64,000 nt of DNA from Siphonodentalium dalli (taxonomy: Eukaryota; Mollusca; Scaphopoda; Gadilida; Siphonodentaliidae). The translations under genes were made by a program, and so were the position numbers. Under the pieces are notes generated by a model, which was not told the DNA's origin, did no database searches, and saw nothing but the letters and a program-made list of their open reading frames with translations. The stretch spans positions 52,119,899 through 52,183,898 of the forward strand of contig CP136067.1 in assembly GCA_032622095.1 (NCBI GenBank). Direction: 5' to 3'. The stretch's first letter is position 1, and every line of letters starts with the position of its first letter. Positions 36,237-47,669 of this stretch are shown piece by piece.

Positions 36237-37094
36237 TTTTCCATTAGTGATGTGTATATGATACTATATGAATACCTGGGTGTGGTGTATATGTATATTT
36301 TGAGTGGGTATACCATATATGGTCATGTGTGTGAAGAAAATGTATACCGGGAGTGACTGTGTGGTCAATAGTGAGGTGCTACGCGTTGTGTTGCTGTATC
36401 TAGAATGTCTGTGTGGTCAATGATGAGGTCTCGATGTATACCTGTAGTGATTCTAAAATAGGCATTGTAGTGTGTATGTACATTGTATATATTGGTTATA
36501 TTGCCATGTGTGTGGCCAATATGTATGCAGCCTGCAGGGGGTGATCGTATGTCCAATGGTGTGGTGCATTGGTAAACAAGGAGTGACTGTATGACCACGA
36601 ATATGGTGTATCGTATACAGCGTGTGGCTGAATTGTCTTGAGTGAGAAGTATATTCAAGTCTGGAATGTGTGAATGGCCCTGTTTGCGGGGCATTGGCAT
36701 ACATCAAAGGGTTGTATGTCCATTGGTGAGATGTATATGTATACCTGGAGTGACTATATGGGTATGATTGCAGTGTATATGTATATCTTGAGTGGCTATA
36801 TGGCCATGGATGCTGATGGATGTGGCAAATAAATATACAGGGAGTGATTGTATGGTCAATGGTGAGGCGAATAGGTATACAAGAAGTTACTGTATCATAC
36901 AAATATGTTTACAGGAAGTGACTATATGGTCATGGTTGAAGTGGAGGAGTATAGGTGTACCTGAATGGTGACATGTATGTATAGTCATGTTTGTGGTTTA
37001 CGGGTCAACCCAAGTGTGGTTGTATGGTAATGGATGAGGTGTATCTAACGAGTGGCTACATGGTCATTTGTGTGGTGTTTATGTATATATAACA
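36237..37094. repeat. GTATAC minisatellite, right fragment
   Basis: Well-preserved degenerate units, with GTATACCTGGAGTGACTATATGG near 36735 and similar near 36890. Same strand sense as 27600-27969 and 33600-33871. Long minus-strand frames here (36365-36700, 36453-36902) are repeat by-products. Confidence 0.65.
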
Positions 37095-38070
37095 CTAGAA
37101 GGTGACCCGACTTCGTCCGGGCTTTGACCTTGAATTGTCTATTTTGAAGGCCAAGGTCAAGTGGGGTCACGATTTGACCCGTCCAAAACACTGCCCGTAC
37201 AAAAGTACCCGACAAAAGTACCCGTCGAAATCCATCCGGTTTTACCCGATTTGACCTTGTAGAAGGTGACCCGACTTCGTCCGGGCTTTGACCTTGAATT
37301 GACCATTTTGAAGGTCAGGTGGGGTCAAACACCAACGCCCCCAAAATGGTGGAAATCGGCCCAACGGATACCGGGAAATCGGCCCAGCGGATACCGAGAT
37401 ACCCTATGCATCAAATTTCGTCCGTAAAAATCCGCCAGTTTAACCCGATTTGATTTCCACTCAAGTATATAAACGCGCCTCATAGACACACGCTCATAAA
37501 TTATCAAGTTTCAACGTAAAGATAAATTACCATCGGTGCCCGAGATATCGCCAAGACGTCTGAAACAGTCAAATGCATCGGCCGGTTAAGCGTTAACGTG
37601 ATCTAACGTTATGACCTCAAACGACGTCATAGAAGTTACGCATTGTTTTTATCCTGATGGAAGATAGTACCACTTCTTCTTGATAATTGAGGCAGATAAC
37701 TAAAACGGATACATACGCATTATATATCGTTGGAAAGAGGAAACACGAAAGATTCTCACAGTGTCATTATTATGACTGGCATTTTATTATTGGCGCTGTT
37801 TCGAATCGATTTGTAAGCACCGAACTCAAATGAAAGTCCCGTAACACAGCGTAAAAACAGATTTGACCTCGGCACGTGAAAAGTTGACATCGGATCTGAA
37901 AATCAATAGGCCTATGTCACCCCCGGCCGAAAATACCCCCACATACCAAGTTTCATCGAAATCGGGTCGGCCGTTTTCGAGTTCATCGATTACACACACA
38001 CACACACCCACCCACCCCACACACACACACACACACAAACACACAAACAGATCTTCCAAAATATATATAT
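37095..38070 (+). mobile_element. ACTAG-type non-autonomous repeat, ~1 kb
   Basis: Starts CTAGAAGGTGACCCGACTTCGTCCGGGC and ends with ATCGGGTCGGCCGTTTTCGAG, a CA-rich tract, then TCTTCCAAAATATATAT. The flanks read TATATAACA on both sides. The first block is repeated at about 37260. The head (CCCGACxTxGTCCGGGCT hairpin) and tail match the two elements at 40815-42215. Similar head and tail phrases are widespread in invertebrate genomes (recollection), but I cannot name the class. Confidence 0.6.
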
Positions 38071-39690
38071 ATAACATGATTGTATGGTCATTGTGAGTCG
38101 GACCATTTGTGGCTATCACTTTCCTCAGTAATTCAAGTATATGTTTTAATCGATTGAGAACTAATGCCCGAGCGTTCTCCACCTTGGTGGCCTTTTATGT
38201 GTACAATGGAGGAAACGGTTTTCCTGACATTAGTCAATCAATCTTGATTCCAATGGCTCAGAATTGTTTTTAAGCAGTTTTTTCACTAATCTCTTGTTTG
38301 ACTTTCTAAAAGGCCTTCTGGTCCACCTGCCAGTGCATTATGCTGACTATTTCTCTGTCATTCTAGTGGAAATGCCGACCCCGATAGACATGTTACCTGG
38401 TCTGACTCTGACACCCACTTACCTATAATGGTTACACATGTGATTGGGCAAGAGTAGGCCTATAAGTATGCCCCACTCAGTTCAGTGTCAGAGTTACTCA
38501 TTTCCGTTCAAAATCATGGCCAGAATCACTTAAGACTTTTTGGGCAAAATTACATAATGCATGATTTAAAATGAAATTGCCATGCTGCATCAGGCACTGT
38601 GACAACCAGTTGTCAGTTGATGAAGTAACATGTTTCACAACTAAGTGAATCAATATGTGCTATCTTTACAGAAGAGCATAGAATAATGTCCGGGATATAT
38701 TTGAAAATATCAACTTCTCTGCCTAATTTTGTGGACATTTTGCAAGCCAGTTTGAGTATATTTTCCTAAAAACATATCAGTGTAAGGCGAATCAAAACAA
38801 TAAACACCAAAGATAATTCCATATTAAATGGTACAAACTTGAAGTTATTTTTTGCCGATTTTGAGAGAAATTTCCAATAATTTTGGTTATGTGATAGTAA
38901 CACTTATTCAAGATGCATCATACATGTTAGTATTCAATGTATATACGATAGAACAGCCAATTTATTAATCATTAACAACTTTTAAGCAATTGAATGGCAC
39001 GCTGGGACAATATTTACCATTTTCCATATTTTTGTCTGCCAGTTTTACAGCCGTTTTTAGCCAAAGTGACAATTTTGGTTCCATTGAGTTGAAATATTCA
39101 TGATAAATGGTATGCTTCACTTACTTTGCACAGTTCTGCACATTTATTGTTGAAATATGACTAGAATCCAAATGGTGATGTTTGGTGAAGTTTCGTACCG
39201 TGTTCTGTAAAATCGAATTGTTGAGGGATCGGAAGGGGCTGGCATCTCAAGAATGGCACATTTCATTGCCCAAGTGATCTGTTAACATGACCAATACAAC
39301 ATAAAGTCACATTTCCGAACCAGTTCCATATAGCAGAACCCTGATCTAGAAGATATTAGTGAAAAAGCGTCAAATCTTCCGCTTCTGGTTGCCATTTTGA
39401 CGGCCATCTTGGACTGGGAGTTCCAGTTTCGCCCTAAAAATGTGCCATTTTATCTCGCAAAGTCATACTTACTGTATATGCCTAATTTTAAATATCAGAT
39501 TCCATGATAAGATTAATTGTGACATTTAACAAAATATATAATCAGGAAACGCTCTTTAAATTGGCAAAAAACCCTAAAAGAGGGGTTAAAGTGAAATTTA
39601 AGCGTGGATCCATATCTAATATCAAATATATGTGAATATGTACATATGTGCAAAATTTCATGCTTTAGTCACGAAATGAACAATTCTTTT
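38071..39690. repeat. Right arm of the old composite foldback
   Basis: After a short minisatellite remnant and a centre-like segment (38090-38220, cf. 7080-7170), the sequence is the diverged reverse complement of 26300-27560. It has GGTTGCCATTTTGACGGCCATCTTGG near 39388 and the AACGCTCTTTAAATT block near 39548. Confidence 0.6.
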
Positions 39691-40534
39691 ACCAATCCAC
39701 TACACTAACTTGTCCGATCGTCACTAAACTTCACATGGATCTTCGGGATGACCACAAGATGAGTGTAATGTAATTTTTCCGAATTTCGTTAAAAAACATT
39801 GGCAGCCATTTTGGATTTTACTCTTTACATGACTAAATCATTTACCACCCCAACACCCCCCCCCCCCCCCTCATCCGATCATCACTAAACTTCATCTTGA
39901 TATTGATATAATAGATAGGAGTTATCAAATGTTTTAAAAATCATGTTGATACATGTAGTATTATACTTAGACATTTCAACTTTCCGCAGTCCTATTCGCT
40001 CCATTGACTAACATATTATCCTCTCTCCAAGTTGAGCTACAGTGTTATGGACACTTTCATTTAGCTCAACTTTATATTTGTAAAGTTTGAGCTATTACCA
40101 AGACTCTACAGGTCGTACCGTTGGTCGGATCATTATTAAATTTGTCATGGCTGTTAGCATTTGTATGTAGATTGGAACGAGTCATTTTGGAGGTCATTCG
40201 GCCAAAAAACATGGCCACCAGCGGCCATCTTGGATATCAAAATTCAGTCCATTATCACAGGCTACAGGCCGTACCGTTCGTCTATTAATCATGAAATTTG
40301 TCATGGATCTTAATATTGACATGTAGATGTGAATGAGTCATTTTTGGGTCTTCCGGCAAAATGGGTGTAATCTAATTACCAACCGCCCGCCCTAGATTAC
40401 AAAATTGCATCATTAAATCCATCCTTTGGCACTTCCCATAGGCATCATCCGATTGAGAGAGAGATAGAGAGTGGGATAGACAGACATACAGACAGACATA
40501 CTAGCTCATTAGCATTTATACATTTAGTATGTAT
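39691..40534. repeat. Flank with TAGCTCAACTTTA-type array, second copy
   Basis: From 40065, TTTAGCTCAACTTTATATTTGTAAA.. and the GAAATTTGTCATGG / GACATGTAGATG / CATCTTGGAT phrases match 25545-26300. A C run lies at 39856-39870. GACAGACATACAGACAG microsatellite sits near 40480. Confidence 0.5.
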
Positions 40535-40800
40535 AATGAAAATAGAGATAGAGACGCACTCACATTCTCTGTCCCAATAAGGTAAAATATATAGAGCGTT
40601 ATAGTATTATATGTCCCGATAAGGTAAGAGATAAAGTGCGTTTGTGTCCTTTCTGTTAGGTAATGGGGATATGATGTACCTAACGTCAATATGTGACGTC
40701 AGGACCAAACCCATGTTACCCGGAGATGCGAAATACATACCCGTGGCAAATCGGTGCACAAATGTGGACGCCTATATAAGGAACATACATGGATTGCATT
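40535..40800 (+). repeat. LTR-like direct repeat, left copy
   Basis: This ~265-bp block (AGAGACGCACTCACATTCTCTGTC ... AATCGGTGCACAAATGTGGACGCCTATATAAGGAACAT) recurs at about 42230-42450. It contains TGACGTCA (CRE) near 40692 and TATATAA near 40774. The pair flanks two ACTAG-type elements. No TG..CA ends or target duplication are evident, so it may be a plain duplication rather than a retroelement LTR. Confidence 0.55.
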
Positions 40801-40814
40801 AACGTTTATATATT

Positions 40815-41703
40815 ACTAGCCGATGAGCCCGACGTTGTCCGTGCTATTCAAAAACCAAATTTCAAGTCGATAGCTCTACCCAGCCCGAAATTTCAAGTCG
40901 ATAGCTCTACCCGTTTCCGAGATCTGGTCTGCGCGAAGCTGGCGTCGCACGGGCTCGGCGACCCGATAAAATTCGTATCCGGGGCAAGATACATTCACAT
41001 ACCAAATTTCACGTCGATAGCTCTACCCGTTTCCGAGATCTCGTCTGCGCATGCGCGAAGCTGGCGTCGCACGGGCTCGGAGACCAGATAAAATTCGTAT
41101 CCGGGGCAAGATACATTCACATAGCAAATTTCAAGTCGATAGTTCCACCCGTTTCCGAGATCTGGTCTGTGCATGCGCGAAGCTGGTGTCGCACGGGCTC
41201 GGGGACCCGATAAAAATTTGTATCCGGGGCAAGATACATTCACATACCAAATTTCAAGTCGATAGCTCCACCCGTTTCCGAGATCTCGTCTGCGCATGCG
41301 CGAAGCTGGCGTCGCACGGGCTCGGAGACCAGATAAAATTCGTATCCGGGGCAAGATACATTCACATAGCAAATTTCAAGTCGATAGTTCCACCCGTTTC
41401 CGAGATCTCGTCTGCGCATGCGCGAAGCTGGCGTCGCACGGGCTCGGCGACCCGATAAAATTCGTATCCGGGGCAAGATACATTCACATAGCAAATTTCA
41501 AGTCGATAGCTCCACCCGTTTCCGAGATCTCGTCTGCCTATGCGCTGCACGGGCGCCGCACGGGCTCGCCAATACGACAACGTCCACCGCCTGGTCAAAC
41601 TACACACACGTACCAAGTTTCGCCCCGATCGGTCGAGAATCGTAGATTTGTATTAATGACAGACATACATACAGACAAACAGAGGTCTTCAAAATATATA
41701 TGA
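40815..41703 (+). mobile_element. ACTAG-type element with ~122-bp tandem array, copy 1
   Basis: Head CTAGCCGATGAGCCCGACGTTGTCC, then about six units of ~122 bp (CAAATTTCAAGTCGATAGC.., TTTCCGAGATCT.GTCTGCGC, GCACGGGCTCGG, ATCCGGGGCAAGATACATTC). Tail is CCCGATCGGTCGAGAATCG, ACATACAGACA microsatellite, AGGTCTTCAAAATATATATGAGA. GC content is much higher than the surroundings. Long frames on both strands (for example 41051-41458 plus, 40995-41372 minus) come from the array and are not genes. Confidence 0.75.
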
Positions 41704-42215
41704 GACTAGCCGATGAGCCCGACGTTGTCCGGGCTATTCAAAAACCAAATTTCAAGTCCGGGCTATTCAAAAACCAAATTTCAAGTCGATAGCTCTACCC
41801 GTTTCCGAGATCTGGTCTGCGCATGCGCGAAGCTGGCGTCGCACGGGCTCGGCGACCCGATAAAATTCGTATCCGGGGCAAGATACATTCACATAGCAAA
41901 TTTCAAGTCGATAGCTCGACCCGTTTCCGAGATCTGGTCTGCGCATGCGCGAATCTGGCGTCGCACGGGCTCGGCGACCCGATAAAATTCGTATCCGGGG
42001 CAAGATACATTCACATAGCAAATTTCAAGTCGATAGCTCCACCCGTTTCCGAGATCTCGTCTGCGCGAAGCGGGCTCGCCAATACGACAACGTTCACCGC
42101 CCGGTCAAACTACACACACGTACCAAGTTTCGTCCCGATCGGTCGAGAATCGTAGACAGACAAACAAACAAACAAACAAACATACATACAGACAGAGGTC
42201 TTCAAAATATATATG
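41704..42215 (+). mobile_element. ACTAG-type element, copy 2
   Basis: Immediately tandem to copy 1, with the same head at 41704 and the same tail (GGTCGAGAATCGTAGACAG, AGGTCTTCAAAATATATATGAGA). It has only about three ~122-bp units. The head is partly duplicated (TTCAAGTCCGGGCTATTC). The pair suggests unequal exchange or a tandem insertion. Confidence 0.75.
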
Positions 42216-42225
42216 AGATTTAAGA

Positions 42226-42455
42226 TAGGTATAAGGAGCAGAGTCAGAGACACACACGCATTCGCTGTCACGATAATGTAAGAGATACAGAGCGTTCGTG
42301 TTCTGTTTGTTCGTTAATGAGGATATGACATAACATCAAAAGGCGACGTCGGGCATAGTCCGGACCCAGCCCATGTTGCACAGAGAGTCGAAATATATAC
42401 ATGTGGAAAATCGGTGCAAAAATGTGGACGCCTATATATGGAATATGCATAGAGA
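42226..42455 (+). repeat. LTR-like direct repeat, right copy
   Basis: Matches 40535-40800 in order: GAGATACAGAGCGTTCGTGT, GAGGATATGACATAACATC, CCCATGTTGCACAGAGAGTCGAAAT, AATCGGTGCAAAAATGTGGACGCCTATATATGGAA. The TATA-like motif is kept. Confidence 0.55.
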
Positions 42456-42489
42456 GACTCGCACATTCGAAACACTTGGTATCTGACCG

Positions 42490-42600
42490 AGTTCTGAGTT
42501 TTGTCCGAATATACCCTGACCAGGTTGCGATCCCCAGTCCAGTGGCACGGGAGACCAGTACGCTACCTCTCGGTTACAGACTTTCCACCTGATCGAAATC
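42490..42600 (-). mobile_element. tRNA-derived SINE head
   Basis: The minus strand reads like a tRNA-related Pol III promoter. An A-box-like GGTAGCGTACTGG (plus 42555-42567) is followed by GTCTCCCGTGCC and a B-box-like GGATCGCAACC (plus 42523-42533), then CTGGTCAGGGTATATTCGG. This matches the layout of invertebrate tRNA-derived SINEs. It is not a functional tRNA because no acceptor stem pairs. Confidence 0.5.
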
Positions 42601-42719
42601 GCTTTTATCAACCAGATATATATGACATTGTATTGTACAGAGATGAACAGTTGGGACTGCATTTCTAAAAGTATCAAACAGATCGATTGCCAGAAAAACA
42701 TCATCGTGAACTGGAATTA

Positions 42720-43690
42720 CTGACAGCTTGAAACACGCATCACTTACACTGAAATGTCAATACGGCACTCAAAGTGTTTGTGTCGATAGTTTATATGTAA
42801 CGTCGATAGGTACCACACTAAGTGTTACTGACCACAGAATGTCTCAACTACTTTTGAAAGCATCAGTGGCGTCAAAGTTGATAGTTACCTTCTAAGAATG
42901 GCCCTGTCTTGCTGTTAAAAGCTATAAGCTATATATGGCTTTGTGTGGGTGTTATTTAGTTGGGCACTGAATGGCACCAGGAATACAATGCATTATTATA
43001 CCTGATTTTAAAGGTACTCAATCCGGTCAGACGCTCCTAAATTACTATTTCTTTGGCTTCGGGGGTAAACAATATTTGATTCGAGTCGAGGAACCCACCC
43101 TTCAAAGCTCAGAATGATCAGATATCGATTTGTGAAGTTTGTTATTTCTCGAGATTTGTAATAATATTCACTAAGTAGACATACACTATGTCTTTACAAA
43201 AAATCAATCATTGTATATGATTTTCTATATGGCAATTTCGGTTTTAACAACTTTGGTGCCGCGACCCCACATCTAACTCAGAGGGTGCCAATTATGACAT
43301 CTTCAAACAACATCATTAGTGCATAATTTAGAGGAAATTTCGGAAACAACACTGTTAGATCAAGTATGAAGCCCCATAGCTATCCATCACAACGACACTG
43401 CATGCTCTGCCAACTTTGAACACGATCCCTAAACTAAATGTTTTTCTCGGCCCGAATTTAAACTTGTGTTTACTTAGATGACCATTACTGAGTCACGACG
43501 ACCCATCCCTCCTGCCAAGATATCTCACTGGGTCTAGCGAAAAATAACATGTAGCTTAACTAATCGTTGTGGTCATGCACGGTATCGTTATCTATATAAT
43601 CAGGCAAGACTGACATGAACATCACGAATCTATAGCTGACACTTAAATATAAATATATACACATTTCAAATCCATAAGGATACAGCTGCA
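42720..43690. other. Unassigned stretch with one dispersed repeat
   Basis: Block 43030-43160 (CTTTGGCTTCGGGGGTAAACAATATTTGATTC... GATCAGATATCGATTT) recurs at 49490-49625. No gene is recognised. Confidence 0.4.
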
Positions 43691-44117
43691 TTAAAGGCCC
43701 ACTTAATTTTCGAACCACCAGATCACATTATATACAATTAGGAAGCTCCAAATCGTTGTATTATCAACTGATCCGGTCGAATAAACTGGGAACATTGATT
43801 TTGTTGAGGTACTGAGGTTTGTTCTGTGATTAATATTGATCCTGACTGTACTATAAAGTCTATTATTCTCAATGGAAGGGGAATAACTATATCTCTTAGT
43901 TTGAATTATGATGCATTCTGGGTTAAAAGGGGGGAAGTCTTGGAATGAATCTGAGAATCTCTTATCACTTGGTGGACACTCCTAGGCCACAGCTGTTCCG
44001 TATTCTGACGAAATTTGGTTATATATATATTTTTGGTGCCTCTTCCAAATGGTATATAATATGCGACATGTTGTGTATAATGTAATCTGGTCATTCGAAA
44101 ATTAAGTGGGCCTTTAA
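43691..44117. mobile_element. Palindrome-ended MITE
   Basis: TTAAAGGCCCACTTAATTTTCGAA (to 43714) and TTCGAAAATTAAGTGGGCCTTTAA (from 44094) are perfect inverted ends about 380 bp apart, with inner complementarity (GATCACATTATATACAA / TTGTGTATAATGTAATC). The duplication is ambiguous because the ends themselves are TTAA. Confidence 0.65.
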
Positions 44118-44489
44118 TATTACATCACCCAATTTAGATACCCCCCCCCCCTAACCGACCCGTGTGACGGATCAACCCTTACTGGATAATCTATACATTT
44201 AAAATCCTCGTGACTGCGGTATCACGACAATAATGGATATGTCTATTTATTTGGAATTATATAATACGTTTACATCAACCCGACCCCTGACGCTGCCCTC
44301 TCGAAACTTTAACACACATGCACCTTTAGATTTCCTCGTTTCGTGGAGCGAAAGAAATCACCGACAACGTTTTATCAATGTTGCTGCCCTCCACCATCCC
44401 TGGCCCCACGGTGCCACTTTGCCATCTTCAAACCACACCAGTAGATTCCTTGTATCACGAACAGTTTTGTGAAAATCGGCGACAATATT

Positions 44490-45190
44490 TGGCTACGGCC
44501 GTTTGAAAAACGGCCGTGATGATGTGATTGGTCGTTCCGTCCGTCTAGCCATCCGTCCGTCCGGTATAGCAGTTTTGGTTTCCGGATGATAACTTTAATT
44601 TGGGTTATTTTATCGGAACTAAATTTGGTTTTCCAGACCAAATTACAGGTCAAGTTCGTATTTGGGTTCGTCCCGATGATTTTTCACCGGAGTTATTCGC
44701 CTTTTTCAAATTGGAAAAATTAATTTGTATGTCAACATTTTGGTTTCCTGGTGATAACTTGAGTCTGGATTATTTAATCACAACTAAACTTGGTATGTGC
44801 CTTAGTCATACCAAAGTACAGGTCAGAATCGAATTTGGGTTCGGCCCGATCATTTTTGCCGGAGTTATTAATGGAAAATTAATTTAACGTCATTATTTTG
44901 GTTTCCGGATGATAACTTGAGTTTGGATTATTTGATCACAACTAAACTTGGTATGTGGCTCGGTCATACTAATATACAGGCCAAGTTCGAATTTGCTGCG
45001 GCCTGTTGATTTTTGCCAGAGTTATGCAACTTTTTCAACTTTGAAAATTCACTTTTTATACGCCCGTTTCTGGATGATAACTTTGGTTTGGTTTATTTTA
45101 ACGGAACCAAATTTCGTTAGTGAGTTTTCCAGACCAACATACAGGTCGTTTGATTTGGTTTTGTGCGAATATTTTTTACTGACTTTTCCA
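44490..45190 (+). repeat. Hairpin-headed array, GGTTTCCGGATGATAACTT family
   Basis: Head hairpin ACGGCCGTTTGAAAAACGGCCGT (44494-44516), a GTCCGTC leader, then about 3.5 units of ~150-175 bp. Each contains GGTTTCCGGATGATAACTTTAG, AAATTTGGTATGTG, CAGGTCAAGTTCGAATTTGGG and GGAGTTAT. Another copy starts near 46530. Confidence 0.65.
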
Positions 45191-46530
45191 TACTACTCCC
45201 ATCATGGATATGATTATATCAGATGCAACTCCTATTGTATCATTAAAAAAACATAACATATTTCCTTATCTCTCACTAGTGATGAATAGATAATGCCGGC
45301 CATGACTTGGCATCGTGTCAACAAACAAATTACATCGATTCAAGCGGATTACTTTTATTTCGAAAACAGAACCAGACAATCCAAAGTGATTGCTTTTTTC
45401 ATTAAAGTTAAATCATTGTCCAACTTCGTTGCACTAACGAAAATGGACACAAAAACAAAACGGGAAAATTGGGGGACTATTTTCCGTCGCCAGCCAGAGA
45501 GCGCAATACTGTCGCATACGGTTGTGAAGCGCGTCTCAGCCATTGCAACGCTGTAAATATATGCATTTGGCAGCTTCTTTTAAGGATTTTGATTTGTTAA
45601 AAAGGCATAAAGCTCTATCTTTTTCCATGTGGTATACAAGATCCTCAACTCGTTATGTTGGGATAGAAGATTTTATGAAACTCGTTCCATAAAACATTAA
45701 AATTATATCCCAACGGAACGAGTTGGAGAGTCTCTACATATATAAGTTTTGTCGAAATCGGCAACAAAATATATCGATTGTGTTGCCCTAGCTTCCCCTG
45801 CCTGTCCCAGACGTAGACTGTGCCACTGAAATTCTTAAGCGCCATTATCTTCCTCGTGAAAAGTTAACCCTGTTAGACTCCTATGGAGTCCTCTAGATGG
45901 ACACAACTTAATTTCCATAGCGGATAGACATACCGAGACAGACAATCACAAATGTATTATATATATCAGTTGTATGGAGGCACGGACTCAGTATGAGTGT
46001 CCATTGCTTCACATGTGCTTGCTTCAGTGAGCGCGAACAAATTCTCATGTATAAATTCTATACTCAATCATTGCTTGTCTGTTTTATTCGCAAAAAAAAA
46101 AAATTTAATCTTGAAATCGAGATTTATATTGGTAATGTAGTTACACGTAATAGCATCACTTCATGATTTGAGCCATTCTGGATCTCTATACGCGTCCCAG
46201 GGCAGTAAAATATATTTCCAGATTGTTGTGTAATTGTGGGGTTAAAACACATTGTTGGCCATGTTTTAAAAATTAGATAAAATTGGTGCGACTAATTGGA
46301 CCCTCTCATCGGGATTAGTGTTTCTCGCGCGCAAAATACCTCCATGACCAGGTCACCGTGAATGGTCGATATTTTCGAGGCAATTACCAGCACCTACGTC
46401 AACGCAATTCTGCATTACTCCGTCCCATAATTGCAGTCAAGCTGCAAAACAAGAGTTCAGTCCCATCGCTACGCCATGACTACCGCTGCCGGCATGTGTA
46501 TTTTTGTCACCCGAATTATTTTTTTTAATA
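45191..46530. other. Unassigned stretch
   Basis: Includes a dispersed repeat (45985-46055, cf. 23560-23650) and a GAGTTCAGTCCC..CGCTACGC..GCTGCCGGCATGTGTATTTT block (46450-46510) that recurs at 61405-61470. No gene is recognised. Confidence 0.4.
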
Positions 46531-47060
46531 GCCGGTGTCCGTGCGTTCGTGCGTCCGGAAATGGTTTCCGGGTGATAACTTTAGTTTCGGTTATTAGATC
46601 AAAAGCAAATTTCATAGGTGAGTTTATCAGACCAAAATACAGGTCAAGTTCGAATATGGGTTTGCTCCGCCCATTTTTGCGAGAGTTATGGGCCTTTTTT
46701 TACTTAGAATCTTGTAATTTTCTGGTTTCCGGATGATAACTTCAGTTTGTGTGATCATATCTGAACCAAATTTGGTATGTGAGTTTATCAGCCATATGTA
46801 CAGGTCAAGTTCGAATATGGGTATGCTCCCACTTGCGAGAGTTGTGGCCCTTTTTCTACTTGTTTTACTTAGAAACTTTCTCACTTTTTCGGTTTCCGGA
46901 TGATATCTCAAGTTTGGATCCTTTAATTGCAAATTCCGTTTTTATGTGGATCAGTCATATCAAGATACAGGTCAAGTTCGAATTTGAGTTTGATCCGATT
47001 TTTCTCAGAGTTATGGGCTTTTCGACTTAGAAAATTCAATTTTTCTTTTAATTTTCTTCA
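46530..47060 (+). repeat. GGTTTCCGGATGATAACTT array, second copy
   Basis: About three units with the same phrases as 44490-45190. Units end GAGAGTTATGGGCCTTTTT and GAGTTGTGGCCCTTTTT. Confidence 0.65.
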
Positions 47061-47223
47061 TTTTGTGCCAATTTGAGGTTATATTTTGACTTTAAGAGTT
47101 TTTTTTAAAGATTTGGTTATTTGTATGCATGTCAGTAATGAGACAATGCACAAGTGTCTTATCCATACCCTATACTTATACAAAGACTCCGCTCCAAATG
47201 AAGCCACCGGTTCGGGGGCCACT

Positions 47224-47667
47224 CCATATCCGGATCTAAACAAAAGCCAGGTTCTACATAACGTTTTTTTGCTTTTGTTTACATAACAAAGGAAAAACAT
47301 TTGACAATAACATACTGTTTTTGCCATATTTCTTATTGGTATAAATACAAAGTCTGTTTATATTTTACTATTCTTTCTGTTTATGGCGGTTTTTGACGGA
47401 GCTGAATATGTTAACAGCATACCCACAGCCAATGCCGCCCGTATCTTTAAAGATACGGGGGTGTTGGCGGTGGGTATACTGTTAAAATATTCAACTCCGT
47501 CAAAAACCGCCATAAACAGAAAGAATAGTAAAATAGACAGATCTTGTTCTTATACCAATCATAAATATGGCATAAACAATATGCTGTTGTCAAATGTTTT
47601 TCCTTTGTTATGTAAACAAAAGCAAACAAACTTACATAACCTGGCTTTTGTTTAGATCCGGATATGG
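47224..47667. mobile_element. 444-bp foldback MITE
   Basis: CCATATCCGGATCTAAACAAAAGCC at the left is complementary to the right end. The arms (~220 bp) pair almost fully, and the centre is GTATCTTTAAAGATAC (47441-47456). A half copy is at about 54175-54375. Opposed frames at 47383-47655 and 47447-47674 are mirror artefacts. Confidence 0.85.
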
Positions 47668-47669
47668 TA

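Larger units (their letters stand above)
26290..39690. mobile_element. Old composite foldback carrying several insertions
   Basis: Inverted sequences bound the block: AATTTGTGACTAAAGCATGAAA near 26306 against TTTCATGCTTTAGTCACGAAA near 39660, and AACCCCTCTTTTAATGGG near 26405 against CCCTAAAAGAGGGGTT near 39575. Inner arms (to ~27600 and from ~38200) resemble foldback 1 arms, and the core is the same GTATAC minisatellite. Identity between arms is much lower than in foldback 1, so it is older. It now contains foldback 2, a LINE, an ACTAG-type repeat and two hAT-like elements. Confidence 0.65.

Noticed and set aside
35754-36356. 200-residue plus-strand frame
   Set aside because: Antisense shadow of the LINE 2 linker/RT coding sequence on the minus strand.
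36365-36902. Overlapping minus frames of 111 and 149 residues rich in His, Thr and Tyr
   Set aside because: By-products of the GTATAC minisatellite. The same composition appears in frames at 6679-7098 and 8206-8586.
40818-40850. Hammerhead ribozyme at the head of ACTAG-type elements
   Set aside because: GATGAG is present, but the required GAAA core and matching stems are not.
40995-41703. Multiple 84-135-residue frames on both strands
   Set aside because: Periodic translations of the ~122-bp array in ACTAG-type elements, with no family similarity.
42490-42600. Functional tRNA gene
   Set aside because: Box-like motifs are present, but there is no cloverleaf with an acceptor stem. A SINE relic fits better.
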